Assembly: GCF_027942865.1 (NCBI RefSeq)
Contig: NC_134507.1
Location: forward strand, 39,280,797-39,344,796
Direction: 5' to 3'
DNA from: Odontesthes bonariensis
Lineage: Eukaryota; Chordata; Actinopteri; Atheriniformes; Atherinopsidae
DNA length: 64,000 bases
How positions within the stretch are numbered: the stretch's first letter is position 1; each line of letters starts with the position of its first letter. The notes beneath the pieces were generated by a model, which had not been told where the DNA came from, searched no databases, and saw only the letters and a program-made list of their open reading frames with translations. Below, in pieces: positions 11,301-22,188 of the stretch. The translations under genes were made by a program, and so were the position numbers.

Positions 11301-13165
11301 GATTTCAACATCAAATTATTAAACAATGATGCAGTGAAACGACTTGAAAATCACCACAGAGGTAGCTGTGGACATATAGAACAAGAATCTGGTGGAGTTT
11401 GCGGAAAACAATCCTTTTTTTTTATTTTTTATGAATATTTTAATATGGCCATATACATCATGCATTGGGTAAGATTTCAACATCAAATTATTAAACAATG
11501 ATGCAGTGAAACAACTTGAAAATCACCACAGAGGTAGCTGTGGACATATAGAACAAGAATCTGGTGGAGTTTGCGGAAAACAATCCTTTTTTTTATTTTT
11601 TATGAATATTTTAATATAGCCATATACATCATGCATTGGGTAAGATTTCAGAATCAAATTATTAAACAATGATGCAGTGAAACGACTTGAAAATCACCAC
11701 AGAGGTAGCTGTGGACATATAGAACAAGAATCTGGTGGAGTTTGCGGAAAACAATCCTTTTTTTATTTTTTATGAATATTTTAATATGGCCATATACATC
11801 ATGCATTGGGTAAGATTTCAACATCAAATTATTAAACAATGATGCAGTGAAACGACTTGAAAATCACCACAGAGGTAGCTGTGGACATATAGAACAAGAA
11901 TCTGGTGGAGTTTGCGGAAAACAATCCTTTTTTTATTTTTTATGAATATTTTAATATGGCCATATACATCATGCATTGGGTAAGATTTCAACATCAAATT
12001 ATTAAACAATGATGCAGTGAAACGACTTGAAAATCACCACAGAGGTAGCTGTGGACATATAGAACAAGAATCTGGTGGAGTTTGCGGAAAACAATCCTTT
12101 TTTTATTTTTTATGAATATTTTAATATGGCCATATACATCACGCATTGGGTAAGATTTCAACATCATATTATTAAACAATGATGCAGTGAAATGACTTGA
12201 AAATCACCACAGAGGTAGCTGTGGACATATAGAACAAGAATCTGGTGGAGTTTGCGGAAAACAATCCTTTTTTTATTTTTTATGAATATTTTAATATGGC
12301 CATATACATCATGCATTGGGTAAGATTTCAGAATCAAATTATTAAACAATGATGCAGTGAAACGACTTGAAAATCACCACAGAGGTAGCTGTGGACATAT
12401 AGAACAAGAATCTGGTGGAGTTTGCGGAAAACAATCCTTTTTTTATTTTTTATGAATATTTTAATATGGCCATATACATCATGCATTGGGTAAGATTTCA
12501 ACATCAAATTATTAAACAATGATGCAGTGAAACGACTTGAAAATCACCACAGAGGTAGCTGTGGACATATAGAACAAGAATCTGGTGGAGTTTGCGGAAA
12601 ACAATCCTTTTTTTTTATTTTTTATGAATATTTTAATATGGCCATATACATCATGCATTGGGTAAGATTTCAACATCAAATTATTAAACAATGATGCAGT
12701 GAAACAACTTGAAAATCACCACAGAGGTAGCTGTGGACATATAGAACAAGAATCTGGTGGAGTTTGCGGAAAACAATCCTTTTTTTTATTTTTTATGAAT
12801 ATTTTAATATAGCCATATACATCATGCATTGGGTAAGATTTCAGAATCAAATTATTAAACAATGATGCAGTGAAACAACTTGAAAATCACCACAGAGGTA
12901 GCTGTGGACATATAGAACAAGAATCTGGTGGAGTTTGCGGAAAACAATCCTTTTTTTTATTTTTTATGAATATTTTAATATGGCCATATACATCATGCAT
13001 TGGGTAAGATTTCAGAATCAAATTATTAAACAATGATGCAGTGAAACGACTTGAAAATCACCACAGAGGTAGCTGTGGACATATAGAACAAGAATCTGGT
13101 GGAGTTTGCGGAAAACAATCCTTTTTTAATTTTTTATGAATATTTTAATATGGCCATATACATCA
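8385..13165. repeat. 170-bp satellite array, about 28 monomers
   Basis: The monomer is about 170 bp and AT-rich. It contains ATGGCCATATACATCATGCA, ATGCAGTGAAACGACTTG, GTAGCTGTGGACATATAG and a T-rich tract of variable length. Neighbouring copies differ at only a few positions. Marker variants recur at fixed distances: ATCACCGAAGAGG near 9311 and 10161 (about 850 bp, five monomers), and an ATCACGCATTGGG variant near 10945 and 12138 (1193 bp, seven monomers). Repeated 61-codon frames on the minus strand are by-products of the repeat and not genes. Confidence 0.95.
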
Positions 13166-13278
13166 TGCATTGGGCTCAAACTTCTTTACCGTAAGACGCA
13201 ATGTAGACTCGCACTCGATTTTCAAGTGTAGATCGCGCGACCGTGCCTCTCTGAAGCGCAGATGGCGTGACTGCAGTC
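13166..13278. other. Single-copy stretch between satellite and inverted repeat
   Basis: About 110 bases with no match elsewhere in the window. It separates the last satellite monomer from the start of the left arm of the large inverted repeat. Nothing recognisable is encoded. Confidence 0.5.
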
Positions 13279-14671
13279 ACATTCATGCTGCCTTAACTGA
13301 AAACTGTCATTTCCACGTTGCAAATTTGAAAGTCAGGCCAAAATGCCATCGCTGTCAATTTGGGGAAAACGGAAAACTCATGCTACAACATTTCAAATGT
13401 GAGACTTTCAAAGTAATTAGGCTTTGGAACTTTTCGAAGGTTTTAAGATAATCACAGGACTGGGAAACCTCCCAAACTCGCCTTAACCATGGCCTGAACA
13501 GGCTAACGTTATGCCTGTTTGGTTCGTTAGCTAGCTAACTAATGCTAACGTTAGCTAGTGAACGCTAACTGTCAGAGCAGTAATTAAAACATATTAACAA
13601 ACATACTTGCTTGATAACTTACCTTATTTATTCTTCTTCAAAAGAATTTAAAAAACTGGCCTCAGCAGGCTGCCCTCAGTGCCCCGGCCTGTGTGCTGGA
13701 CTGCTGCGTTGCTGACATAGACCTAATATACTTTGCTGAGGGGGAGAGACTGAATGTCGCATGCATGCACACTTCTTCTTCTTTGAATGCGCAGTGGGAG
13801 TGAGACTGTGTTGCTACTTATTGTTGAATGAGCTTCACTCTAAATAAAGTCATCTTCCCTCTAAACACTAAGTTTTTTGCATTTTTCACCATGCAACTAA
13901 CTTTTACTTCATAAAAATCAGTCATAAGTGCATATGGTAATTAACCTAGTAAAGTTAAGGAATGTATGTATGTCAGGGCAGCTATTGGACTTTACAGTGA
14001 AGATGTATTGTATATAGATAATCCATGAGCCTAGTCAAGCGGTGAAGTTGTAAAGCAATGAGATTGCTGAGATTTTCTCATGAGAATGAGAAAAAAGTGA
14101 TCAGAGCTTCATCCTCTGTGGCTGGTTGACTGTTAGAGCTTCCAGCTGCCTCTAACTCCCACACCTCAAAAAACAAATGTCCCTCACAGGGTAGACATCT
14201 CAGGTGATGTTCTGACTGGGTTGGTTTATATAATCTATGTGTATAACTGTTTGTGTTCTACCACCCAGGTATAGACAATAGTGATCCATCGGCTACTATT
14301 TATAACACTCTCATGCACTCTCCATCACAGTGACAGTGCTGCTGTCAACACAAATAATTATTAACTTCCGTCACAGAAATGGATGTTAATGACATGATTT
14401 TTATCCACAAGGACAATTCTTTCCAATTCTTCAAAAAAATACAGTTATATTTACTTCTGCGTCCTGCATGTCTTGTGTTGAAAAATTTGTCGATCACCCT
14501 GTGACACACACACACAGACACGAGGAAGTTAACCAGCTTCGGCTGCTGCTGATTGGTTGGCAGACACCTCTGTTTCTATTGGCCCTCAGTCTCTATGTTT
14601 CTGATCCTGGACCTGCTGAGATGTCCCATGCCATTGTTGGCTTTGATCCTCATACATTTAACTTTGTCCTG

Positions 14672-14834
14672 AGCGGGCGGGAGTGCAAAGTTGTACCATC
14701 TGAAACGGCTGAAGAGTGCTCACTGCAGCGGGTGGGCGGAGGTGCAAAGTGACGCTTTGTAGGCAAAAAAAGAGCACCGCCACAAGTGCGCATTGTGCCA
14801 GGAAGGGCTCTCGGACGTGAAACAGTGGAGGGTT
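14672..14834 (+). promoter_or_regulatory. U2 promoter: GC boxes, octamer-like sites and PSE
   Basis: Two GC-rich boxes (GCGGGCGGGAG and GGGTGGGCGG) each stand beside a GTGCAAAGT octamer-like motif; together they fit a distal sequence element. The PSE candidate GCACCGCCACAAGTGCGCA starts at 14774, with CACCG exactly 60 bases upstream of the transcript. The same promoter precedes the U2 copies at 16529 and 18224 and those on the right arm. Confidence 0.7.
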
Positions 14835-15021
14835 ATCGCTTCTCGGCCTTTTGGCTAAGATCAAGTGTAGTATCTGTTCTTATCAGTTTAATATCTGATA
14901 CGTCCTCTATATGAGGACTACATGTTAAATGGATTTTTAGGCACAGGGGTTGAAAAAGGGGCTTGCTCCGTTCACTCCACGCATCGACCCGGTACTGCGG
15001 TGCCGCCGGGAACGGTGCACT
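14835..15021 (+). ncRNA. U2 snRNA, copy 1
   Basis: The gene matches vertebrate U2 from ATCGCTTCTCGGCCTTTTGG onward. It keeps the branch-point pairing segment GTAGTA (nucleotides 33-38), stem II, the Sm-region stretch near TAAATGGATTTTTAGG, and the 3' stem-loops ending GAACGGTGCACT. Length is about 187 nt, as in other vertebrates. U2 base-pairs with the intron branch point in the spliceosome. A PSE lies 60 bases upstream. Differences from mammalian U2 lie mostly in the 3' half. It looks intact. Confidence 0.93.
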
Positions 15022-15389
15022 CTTCCCAACTCTTGTGAAATAACAAAACCAGCGGTACATGGTGGTAGTTTCAGGGAGCCATTGTATTCTGACTTCTAAA
15101 ATGGAACTATAATCTTTAGAAAAGACGCAGTTTATGAGCACGTCGTGGGATTGAGCTTCCCTGGTTTCTCTGTATGACCATGAACACCAAACTACACACA
15201 GAGAACAGAGGAGCTTGACAGACACACACTAAGTTATCTGAGAGTCCCATTTTCAGCTGCAGAGAACAATCACATCAGGGAAGTCGACGTGCAGGCTCAA
15301 CATCAGCCTCTCAAGCCAACTCTCTGGTAAAATAGGGGCAACGTATGGTTCCAGCACCTATGTAACACATATTTGTCACGGGGACTGTG

Positions 15390-15508
15390 GCTTACGGCCA
15401 CACCGCCCTGAACATGCCCGATCTCGTCCGAACTCGGAAGCCAAGCAGGGTCGGGCCTGGTTAGTACTTGGATGGGAGACCGCTTGGGAATACCAGGTGC
15501 TGTAAGCA
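15390..15508 (+). rRNA. 5S rRNA, copy 1
   Basis: The gene begins GCTTACGGCCACACCGCCC and ends GGTGCTGTAAGC, 119 nt, followed by a T run that would stop RNA polymerase III. Internal control boxes (AAGCAGGGTCGGGCCTGG and TTGGATGGGAGACC) are intact. It lies about 370 bases downstream of U2 copy 1 and belongs to the same 1694-bp repeat unit. Confidence 0.95.
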
Positions 15509-15566
15509 TTTTTCTCTCTTCTCTCTGCATGTCTTTTGTTGAAACATCTGTTGATCACCCTGTGAT

Positions 15567-15705
15567 CCATCTTGCTGATCCTGGATCTGCTAAGGTGTCC
15601 CATGTCATGGTTGCCTTTGATCCTCATACATTTAACTTTGTCCTGACAAAGGAGCAGTTCCAAAAAGTCAAACAGGGACTGCCTTTGCATTTGACGCAGT
15701 CAAAC
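15567..15705 (+). repeat. About 135-bp dispersed repeat in the 5S-U5 spacer
   Basis: This stretch (GATCCTGGATCTGC ... CATACATTTAACTTTGTCCTGA) recurs at 14596-14672 (part), 17261-17399, in reverse at 45700-45860 and 52365-52440, and alone at 63705-63833 outside the cluster. Identity and function are unknown. Confidence 0.6.
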
Positions 15706-15729
15706 TGCATGCGCCTGGAGAAGCCAAAA

Positions 15730-15806
15730 GGCTTACAGCACCTGGTATTCCCAGGCGGTCTCCCATCCAAGTACTAACCAGGCCCGACTCTGCTTAGCTT
15801 CTGAGA
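15730..15806 (-). pseudogene. 5S rRNA 3'-half fragment, inverted, copy 1
   Basis: In reverse complement this is the 3' two-thirds of 5S rRNA (AGCTAAGCAG through GGTGCTGTAAGCC). The 5' third is absent, so it should not make a working rRNA, though it keeps most of the internal promoter. It faces the intact 5S gene and is present in every unit, so it arose before the array was amplified. Confidence 0.9.
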
Positions 15807-16111
15807 TAAAACTCTGGCTTTTAGTCTGCGAAAAGAGAGTGAAAGTGAACTCCACTTTGAGATGGCTCTGGGATTGGGCCGACTGGGAGAATTGCTTGAA
15901 AAAAACCTCTACACCCAATGAGCGGTCAGAACAAAGCCTCAAGACCCCTAGTCTTTTGCACAGAGTAAAAGACAAAGCAGCCATTGAATAGGGCCCGATT
16001 GTTCCTACCTGGTCGGCCGAGGAGCGAGCGTCTCAACCAAGCAAAGCTCACCGTGGGGAAGGTGGCTATGCCAACTAGCCTGATGCACTGCTCCCGCAGT
16101 GTCAAATACTC

Positions 16112-16231
16112 GTACTCTGGTTTCTCTTCATAACGTACAAGTCTTTCGCCTTTTACTAAAGACTTCCGTGGAGAGCAGCATTAATGAGTTGTTTCTATTT
16201 TTGGAAGGCTTTACCTTTGCGGGTGAAGCCC
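16112..16231 (+). ncRNA. U5 snRNA, copy 1
   Basis: The gene matches U5: TACTCTGGTTTCTCTTCA, then the invariant loop TTTCGCCTTTTACTAAAG (CGCCUUUUAC contacts exon ends), an Sm site in CTATTTTTGG, and a 3' stem-loop GGCTTTACC...GGGTGAAGCC. Length is about 120 nt. A PSE-like CACCGTGGGG lies about 60 bases upstream. The exact 5' end could shift by about 3 bases. Linked to U2 and 5S in one unit. Confidence 0.9.
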
Positions 16232-16528
16232 ATTCTGTCTGTGCAAAGGAAATCTTCTTGCTGTGCCAAGTGACTTCTCGGAGTAGAGTCACCTTATTTC
16301 TTGAGACCGTGCCCATGTTCAAAGCTGGAGCGCTAAATTGTTGTTGTTTGAATGGTGCTCAGTGGAGCGGGCGGGAGTGCAAAGTTGTACCATCTGAAAC
16401 GGCTGAAGAGTGCTCACTGCAGCGGGTGGGCGGAGGTGCAAAGTGACGCTTTGTAGGCAAAAAAAGAGCACCGCCACAAGTGCGCATTGTGCCAGGAAGG
16501 GCTCTCGGACGTGAAACAGTGGAGGGTT

Positions 16529-16715
16529 ATCGCTTCTCGGCCTTTTGGCTAAGATCAAGTGTAGTATCTGTTCTTATCAGTTTAATATCTGATACGTCCT
16601 CTATATGAGGACTACATATTAAATGGATTTTTAGGCACAGGGGTTGAAAAAGGGGCTTGCTCCGTTCACTCCACGCATCGACCCGGTACTGCGGTGCCAC
16701 CGGGAACGGTGCACT
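16529..16715 (+). ncRNA. U2 snRNA, copy 2
   Basis: Second full-length U2, 1694 bases after copy 1 and nearly identical; it differs at a couple of bases in the 3' half (ATATTAAATGG for ATGTTAAATGG; GCCACCGGG for GCCGCCGGG). PSE and GC-box/octamer-like promoter are present. It appears intact. Confidence 0.93.
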
Positions 16716-17083
16716 CTTCCCAACTCTTGTGAAATAACAAAACCAGCGGTACATGGTGGTAGTTTCAGGGAGCCATTGTATTCTGACTTCTAAAATGGAA
16801 CTATAATCTTTAGAAAAGACGCAGTTTATGAGCACGTCGTGGGATTGAGCTTCCCTGGTTTCTCTGTATGACCATGAACACCAAACTACACACAGAGAAC
16901 AGAGGAGCTTGACAGACACACACTAAGTTATCTGAGAGTCCCATTTTCAGCTGCAGAGAACAATCACATCAGGGAAGTCGACGTGCAGGCTCAACATCAG
17001 CCTCTCAAGCCAACTCTCTGGTAAAATAGGGGCAACGTATGGTTCCAGCACCTATGTAACACATATTTGTCACGGGGACTGTG

Positions 17084-17202
17084 GCTTACGGCCACACCGC
17101 CCTGAACACGCCCGATCTCGTCCGAACTCGGAAGCCAAGCAGGGTCGGGCCTGGTTAGTACTTGGATGGGAGACCGCTTGGGAATACCAGGTGCTGTAAG
17201 CA
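17084..17202 (+). rRNA. 5S rRNA, copy 2
   Basis: Full-length 119-nt 5S gene, differing from copy 1 by about one base (GAACACGCCC for GAACATGCCC). Internal promoter and T-run terminator are kept. Confidence 0.95.
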
Positions 17203-17423
17203 TTTTTCTCTCTTCTCTCTGCATGTCTTTTGTTGAAACATCTGTTGATCACCCTGTGATCCATCTTGCTGATCCTGGATCTGCTAAGGTGTCCCAGGTC
17301 ATGGTTGCCTTTGATCCTCATACATTTAACTTTGTCCTGACAAAGGAGCAGTTCCAAAAAGTCAAACAGGGACTGCCTTTGCATTTGACGCAGTCAAACT
17401 GCACACGCCTGGAGAAGCCAAAA

Positions 17424-17502
17424 GGCTTACAGCACCTGGTATTCCCAGGCGGTCTCCCCATCCAAGTACTAACCAGGCCCGACTCTGCTTAGCTTCTGAG
17501 AT
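17424..17502 (-). pseudogene. 5S rRNA 3'-half fragment, inverted, copy 2
   Basis: Same truncated inverted 5S as at 15730, in the second repeat unit, with one extra C in TCTCCCC. Confidence 0.9.
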
Positions 17503-17806
17503 AAAACTCTGGCTTTTAGTCTGCGAAAAGAGAGTGAAAGTGAACTCCACTTTGAGATGGCTCTGGGATTGGGCCGACTGGGAGAATTGCTTGAAAAAAA
17601 CCTCTACACCCAATGAGCGGTCAGAACAAAGCCTCAACACCCCTAGTCTTTTGCACAGAGTAAAAGACAAAGCAGCCATTGAATAGGGCCCGATTGTTCC
17701 TACCTGGTCGGCCGAGGAGCCAGCGTCTCAACCAAGCAAAGCTCACCGTGGGGAAGGTGGCTATGCCAACTAGCCTGATGCACTGCTCCCGCAGTGTCAA
17801 ATACTC

Positions 17807-17926
17807 GTACTCTGGTTTCTCTTCATAACGTACAAGTCTTTCGCCTTTTACTAAAGACTTCCGTGGAGAGCAGCATTAATGAGTTGTTTCTATTTTTGGA
17901 AGGCTTTACCTTTGCGGGTGAAGCCC
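17807..17926 (+). ncRNA. U5 snRNA, copy 2
   Basis: Identical by eye to U5 copy 1 in loop, Sm site and 3' stem; same spacing to its PSE. It precedes the third U2 promoter. Confidence 0.9.
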
Positions 17927-18223
17927 ATTCTGTCTGTGCAAAGGAAATCTTCTTGCTGTGCCAAGTGACTTCTCGGAGTAGAGTCACCTTATTTCTTGAG
18001 ACCGTGCCCATGTTCAAAGCTGGAGCGCTAAATTGTTGTTGTTTGAATGGTGCTCAGTGGAGCGGGCGGGAGTGCAAAGTTGTACCATCTGAAACGGCTG
18101 AAGAGTGCTCACTGCAGCGGGTGGGCGGAGGTGCAAAGTGACGCTTTGTAGGCAAAAAAAGAGCACCGCCACAAGTGCACATTGTGCCAGGAAGGGCGCT
18201 CGGACGTGAAACAGTGGAGGGTC

Positions 18224-18249
18224 ATCGCTTCTCGGCCTTTTGGCTAAGA
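18224..18249 (+). pseudogene. U2 snRNA 5' fragment (nt 1-26), copy 3, cut by LINE
   Basis: The U2 sequence stops after GGCTAAGA (nucleotide 26) and a Tx1-type LINE begins. Its U2 promoter is intact and would drive transcription directly into the LINE 5' end. The 3' remainder of this U2 copy is not found next to the LINE. Confidence 0.92.
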
Positions 18250-18599
18250 CTGCGATCGCCTCCTTTGGGTGGACTATTTTATGCCTTTTCGGCATTAAAT
18301 TTTTCTCGCTTTGGAGGTTCTTTTTTGCGTTCGATCAAAGTATTCCAAGTCGTTTGTAGTTGGAGTTCTTTGTCTTTAAATTTTCTTGTATTACCCTTTT
18401 TTTTTCCAGGTTTTTGCTTTTTGAACGAGTTTCAGCTGAAACAGGGTCGGTGTCGGTGTTCCATTTTTTTAGAGGAAGGTAAGTATCCATTTTTAATACC
18501 TTTTCATCCACTTTTTACTCTTTTATTGGGCTTTTAGTGTGATATTTATTTTTGTTCTTTTAAGCATTTTATTTAAAAACTGTTTGTGGTGCCTCCATC

Positions 18600-19913
18600 A
18601 TGTCGGCAAACTATGCTGGCATGAGGAGGCACCACAGCGCTAGATTTTTATTTAAAGAAAAAGAAGGAAAGCTTATAGAGATGTCCAGATTGGACTTCTC
18701 TCGGAAGCAAATTCAAAACATATTGAACTTCAAGCCAGACGATTTGAATTGCATCCTGTCATTGCCTTTTAACAAAGGTTTCGATGTAAGTTTTCGCACT
18801 GCAGCTTTGCTGCAGGAGTTTTGGATGAGATTTGGTAATGTGCAAGCCCAGTTTTCTGCGTTTACTGTTGAGAAACTTACTGACAATACTCTGAAGACAG
18901 TAATTGTCAGAATGTTCAATGAAATGGTGAACGCAGAAGATATCTGTATATGGTTGGGAAGATTCTGCACTGTTAAAGGCCAGGCAATGAAGGTGAGGGA
19001 TGTCGATGGCATCTGGAACTGCGCCTGGAGGGTCCCCATCCAACAATGGCAAGACCCCCAGGGCTTCCAGGGCCTGAAACATCTCCCATCAATGATTGTC
19101 TTGGGAGAAAACAGAGGCTACATCCACTACCAGGGACAGCCCAAACTCTGCCGCAAATGTGGGGAGCACGGGCACCTGGTGGAGGCCTGCACGAAGGTGT
19201 TTTGTGGCAAATGTAGAGGAATCGGTCACACCTTCGAAGAGTGTACGAATGGCAGAAAGTGCAATCTCTGTGGAGAATCAAACCACCTCTTCAGAGATTG
19301 CCCAAAATCCTTTGCCAACAAATTGAAATCCAAAAAAACGCGGGAAGGAAATGGAGGGCAGACCGAGGCAGTTAACGAGCTACTTGAAACAGCTGGGCTG
19401 GAAAATTCAAACTTCCCGCCAAAATCCCTGAATGGTGGACAGCAGTCAGGTGAGGCCGAGGAGGGGGAGGGGCCTGCTACACCCCCACCAATGGAGAGTT
19501 CTGGAGAGGAGGAGGAGGAGGTGGTGCAGGCAGAAGGCGGAGCTAGTTCAGAATGTGAAGAAGTCCAATCACAGGATGATAGCGAGGATGCCTCCCTCCC
19601 AGATGCCCAGCAAACAAAGAGGCTTGCATCAGAATTGTCCTCTGATTCTCCTATAGTCTCAGAGAAGAGGGGAAGAGCTGGGACTACCTCAGACAGTTCA
19701 TCTGTGGAGGAGCCCAGAGTCTTCCCCTCCAATTCACCAAATGAGGTCTCTTTTTTAAATGTAGTTCTGCAATCAACCCCTAGAGACTCAAAGTTTAACA
19801 AAACCTTGCAACAGAGGCCAACCCCCAGAGTCCGACCGGGGAATAGAGCTCAACACCCTCGCCTCTCACCTGTAGAAGTGAAGGAAGAGCTCCGTTCACA
19901 AGAAATTACATAA
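18600..19913 (+). CDS. LINE ORF1: gag-like nucleic-acid-binding protein (437 aa), left copy
   Basis: Open throughout. Three CCHC zinc knuckles lie around residues 190-245, e.g. [14 protein letters not shown] and [14 protein letters not shown]. The N-terminal part (residues 1-150) is globular and basic, the C-terminus Ser/Glu-rich and disordered. ORF1 proteins of this type coat the LINE RNA in the RNP. ORF2 starts 50 bases downstream. Nearly identical to the right-copy ORF1. Confidence 0.9.
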   Translation: MSANYAGMRRHHSARFLFKEKEGKLIEMSRLDFSRKQIQNILNFKPDDLNCILSLPFNKGFDVSFRTAALLQEFWMRFGNVQAQFSAFTVEKLTDNTLKTVIVRMFNEMVNAEDICIWLGRFCTVKGQAMKVRDVDGIWNCAWRVPIQQWQDPQGFQGLKHLPSMIVLGENRGYIHYQGQPKLCRKCGEHGHLVEACTKVFCGKCRGIGHTFEECTNGRKCNLCGESNHLFRDCPKSFANKLKSKKTREGNGGQTEAVNELLETAGLENSNFPPKSLNGGQQSGEAEEGEGPATPPPMESSGEEEEEVVQAEGGASSECEEVQSQDDSEDASLPDAQQTKRLASELSSDSPIVSEKRGRAGTTSDSSSVEEPRVFPSNSPNEVSFLNVVLQSTPRDSKFNKTLQQRPTPRVRPGNRAQHPRLSPVEVKEELRSQEIT

Positions 19914-19962
19914 CTGCTTTTAAGACATTTTAAATGTTTTAACCCTCATTTAGTCTTTTAAG

Positions 19963-22188
19963 ATGTCATACCTGTTGTTTTTAACCATACTCATGACACT
20001 CACTCTCTCAACTATTAATGTGAGAAGTGTAAAGTCGAAACTTAGAGCCCAGAGTGTTTTATCCTTTCTTAGTTCTTTTAAGTCAGATGTTCTTTTAATA
20101 CAGGAATGCAGCCTACCGTTTTTAAAGCACTACAGACAGTGGGAGGAGATGTGGCCACAGACATCATTGTGGAGTGGATCCAACCAAAACAAAAATGATG
20201 GAGTGGCCATTTTAATCAAAAACCCTCAGGTTCTGGTGAAGGGCAGCACTGTGGTGAGAGACGGACGGGCACTTTTAGCACATTTGACTTTTATGGGACA
20301 AGATTTTAACCTCTTAAATATTTATGGCTTTAACGAAAAAAATGACCGGTATGACCTTTTAGAAGACCTGCAGTCCCACATGCTAGGTAGGGCACCACTA
20401 GTTTTAGGGGGTGATTTTAACTGTATTTTAAGCAGGAGTGACAGAAAAAGAGCAGGGGAATTCTTTAAAGTTGACAAAACATCGGTTTTATTACAGGGCA
20501 TATGCAAGGATTTTAAACTTCAGGACTGTTTTAAAACCATGCATCCCAGAGAGGAGGGCTTCACCTGGTTCAGTGGTGATGGCACCAGAGCCTCTCGTAT
20601 AGACTACCTTTTTACACGGGACTGCCCACCAACCGATGCTAGATTGACCCCCGTTTTCTTTTCTGATCACCTGATGCTTTCCTGCACCCTATCACTCTCT
20701 TCGGGTGTGACTTCCGGAAGTGGTCTGTGGAAACTAAACTGCTCCCTTTTAAAAGAAGATGAAATAGTTAGTCAGTACCGGGAGCAGTACCACGAGTGGC
20801 AGACCCTTCAAGACTTTTACGATACACGTGCACACTGGTGGGAAATGGTGAAGGAAAAGACCCAGACTTTCTTTAGACAGGCAGGTAGGAGAAAAAAGAA
20901 TAGGGAAAACAGACGCATGATGGGACTGCAGAAGCGACTACAGCGCTATTTTAAATTAAACCAACAAGGGATGGATTTTAATGATGAAATTAAACAAGTG
21001 AAAACAGAGATGTCGATTTTAGCAGATATTAAAAGTAAGGGTGTCATTTTAAGAAGCAGGGAACGAGAAATAGAGGAAGGAGAGAAGTGCACAAGGTATT
21101 TTTTTAAGAAAATTGTGAATAAAGGGGGGGCCATTTTAAAGCTAACAAAAGAGAACGGGTGCACAGTTGATTCAATGGAAGAAATTAAACAAGCTGTTGA
21201 ACAATTTTATCGTGAATTGTACGAACAAAAACCTGTTGAAATGGACACCATGACAGAAGTTTTAAATGTCATAGAAAAAACAGTAAAAGACAGTGTGCTT
21301 TTAACCCAAGATTTTACAATTTCAGAGTTAAATAAATGTTTTACAAATTTTAAGAAAGGGAAGTCCCCAGGACAAGATGGACTTCCCGTAGAATTTTATT
21401 TGACCTTTTGGGATATTTTAGCACCTGACTTGTTTACTGTTTTTATGGAATTTGAGCAACTTGACCGACTTCCTGACAGTTTTAGAGCAGGGATAGTGAC
21501 TCTTCTTCACAAAAAAAAAGACAAGACTGACTTGAAGAATTGGAGACCGATTACACTTTTAAACTTTGACTGTAAACTTTTTAGTAAACTTTTAGCCTCA
21601 CGTATGTCCTTGTTTTTAGAAGACCTGATTCACCCGGATCAAGCCTGTGCCATCCCGGGGAGGAAGATAACCGACAGCCTCGTACTGATCCGAGACACCA
21701 TCTGTTATGCGAGAGACAGAAACATTCGACTAGCAGTCCTAAATTTAGACTTTGAGAAAGCCTTTGATCGGGTCTCGCACCAGTACCTTTTCCAGGTACT
21801 GCAAAAAATGGGGTTCCCAGAAAGGTTTATAGCTTGGGTGGGTCTGCTGTACCGGGGCATTACCAGCAAATTCCTTGTTAACGGGCATCTGACAAAAGCA
21901 GTAAACATCCACTGCGGTGTCCGTCAGGGTTGTCCGTTATCTGCCCTCCTCTACATCATCTGTGTCGAACCACTGGCACAGAGCTTGAGAAGGGACCACC
22001 GAATCAATGGGGTGAGAGTCCCGGGGTACTGGGGATTAAATTTGACAGGGAAGGAGGAGGGTCATCAAATTGGCCAGACGTGGTAGGGAAAGTCAAGCAA
22101 AGACTAGGATACTGGGGACTTAGAGGACTGACCATTGAAGGAAAGGTTTTAATCATCAAAGCTGTGATTTTACCTTTGCTTTTACTAA
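19963..22188 (+). pseudogene. LINE ORF2: APE endonuclease and reverse transcriptase, left copy, broken
   Basis: The endonuclease runs through about residue 240 with STINVRS, LIQEC, GGDFNCIL, RIDYLF and FFSDHLML. The RT has LNLDFEKAFDRV and GVRQGCPLSALLY, but the YMDD block is lost in an internal deletion after RINGVRVPG (about 22026), which also shifts the frame. The frame resumes as [19 protein letters not shown] and ends at the Gmr1 junction. It cannot make a complete RT. Confidence 0.88.

Larger units (their letters stand above)
13279..18249 (+). repeat. Left arm of a large inverted repeat (snRNA/5S cluster and flank)
   Basis: 13279-14670 matches 53767-52370 in reverse complement at roughly 97 percent by eye, and the U2/5S/U5 unit that follows matches 46548-44868 in reverse complement. 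Flank 13279-14670 holds no convincing gene: I see only a TAGCTAGCTAACTAATGCTAACG-like AT-rich palindromic patch near 13530. The left arm has two complete U2-5S-U5 units of 1694 bp plus the start of a third; the right arm has one plus starts. Confidence 0.9.
18250..22188 (+). mobile_element. Tx1-clade U2-targeting LINE (Keshi-like), left copy, 3'-truncated
   Basis: The element starts CTGCGATCGCC directly at U2 nucleotide 26. It has a 350-bp 5' UTR, an ORF1 with zinc knuckles, and an ORF2 with an APE-type endonuclease and reverse transcriptase. About 260 bp of the RT region, including the YMDD motif, is deleted near 22026. The 3' third is missing, replaced by a Gmr1-like element. The right copy (46549-52172) is nearly identical and much more complete. 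The Keshi name is from memory of U2-inserting Tx1 LINEs; the Utopia clade also targets U2 but has a different endonuclease. Confidence 0.85.

Noticed and set aside
8420-12519. Series of nearly identical 61-codon minus-strand frames
   Set aside because: They recur with the 170-bp satellite period and drift with its variants; no start context or domain. By-product of the repeat.
8385-13165. Possible CRISPR-like array
   Set aside because: Whole 170-bp units repeat; there are no short repeats with unique spacers, and the genome is eukaryotic.
14833-15225. 130-codon minus-strand frame (also at 16527 and 46195)
   Set aside because: It is the antisense of U2 and its spacer, conserved only because the unit is duplicated.
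15472-15777. Plus-strand 101-codon frame across the 5S spacer
   Set aside because: Overlaps the 5S gene and the inverted 5S fragment; no domain and no sign of codon constraint.
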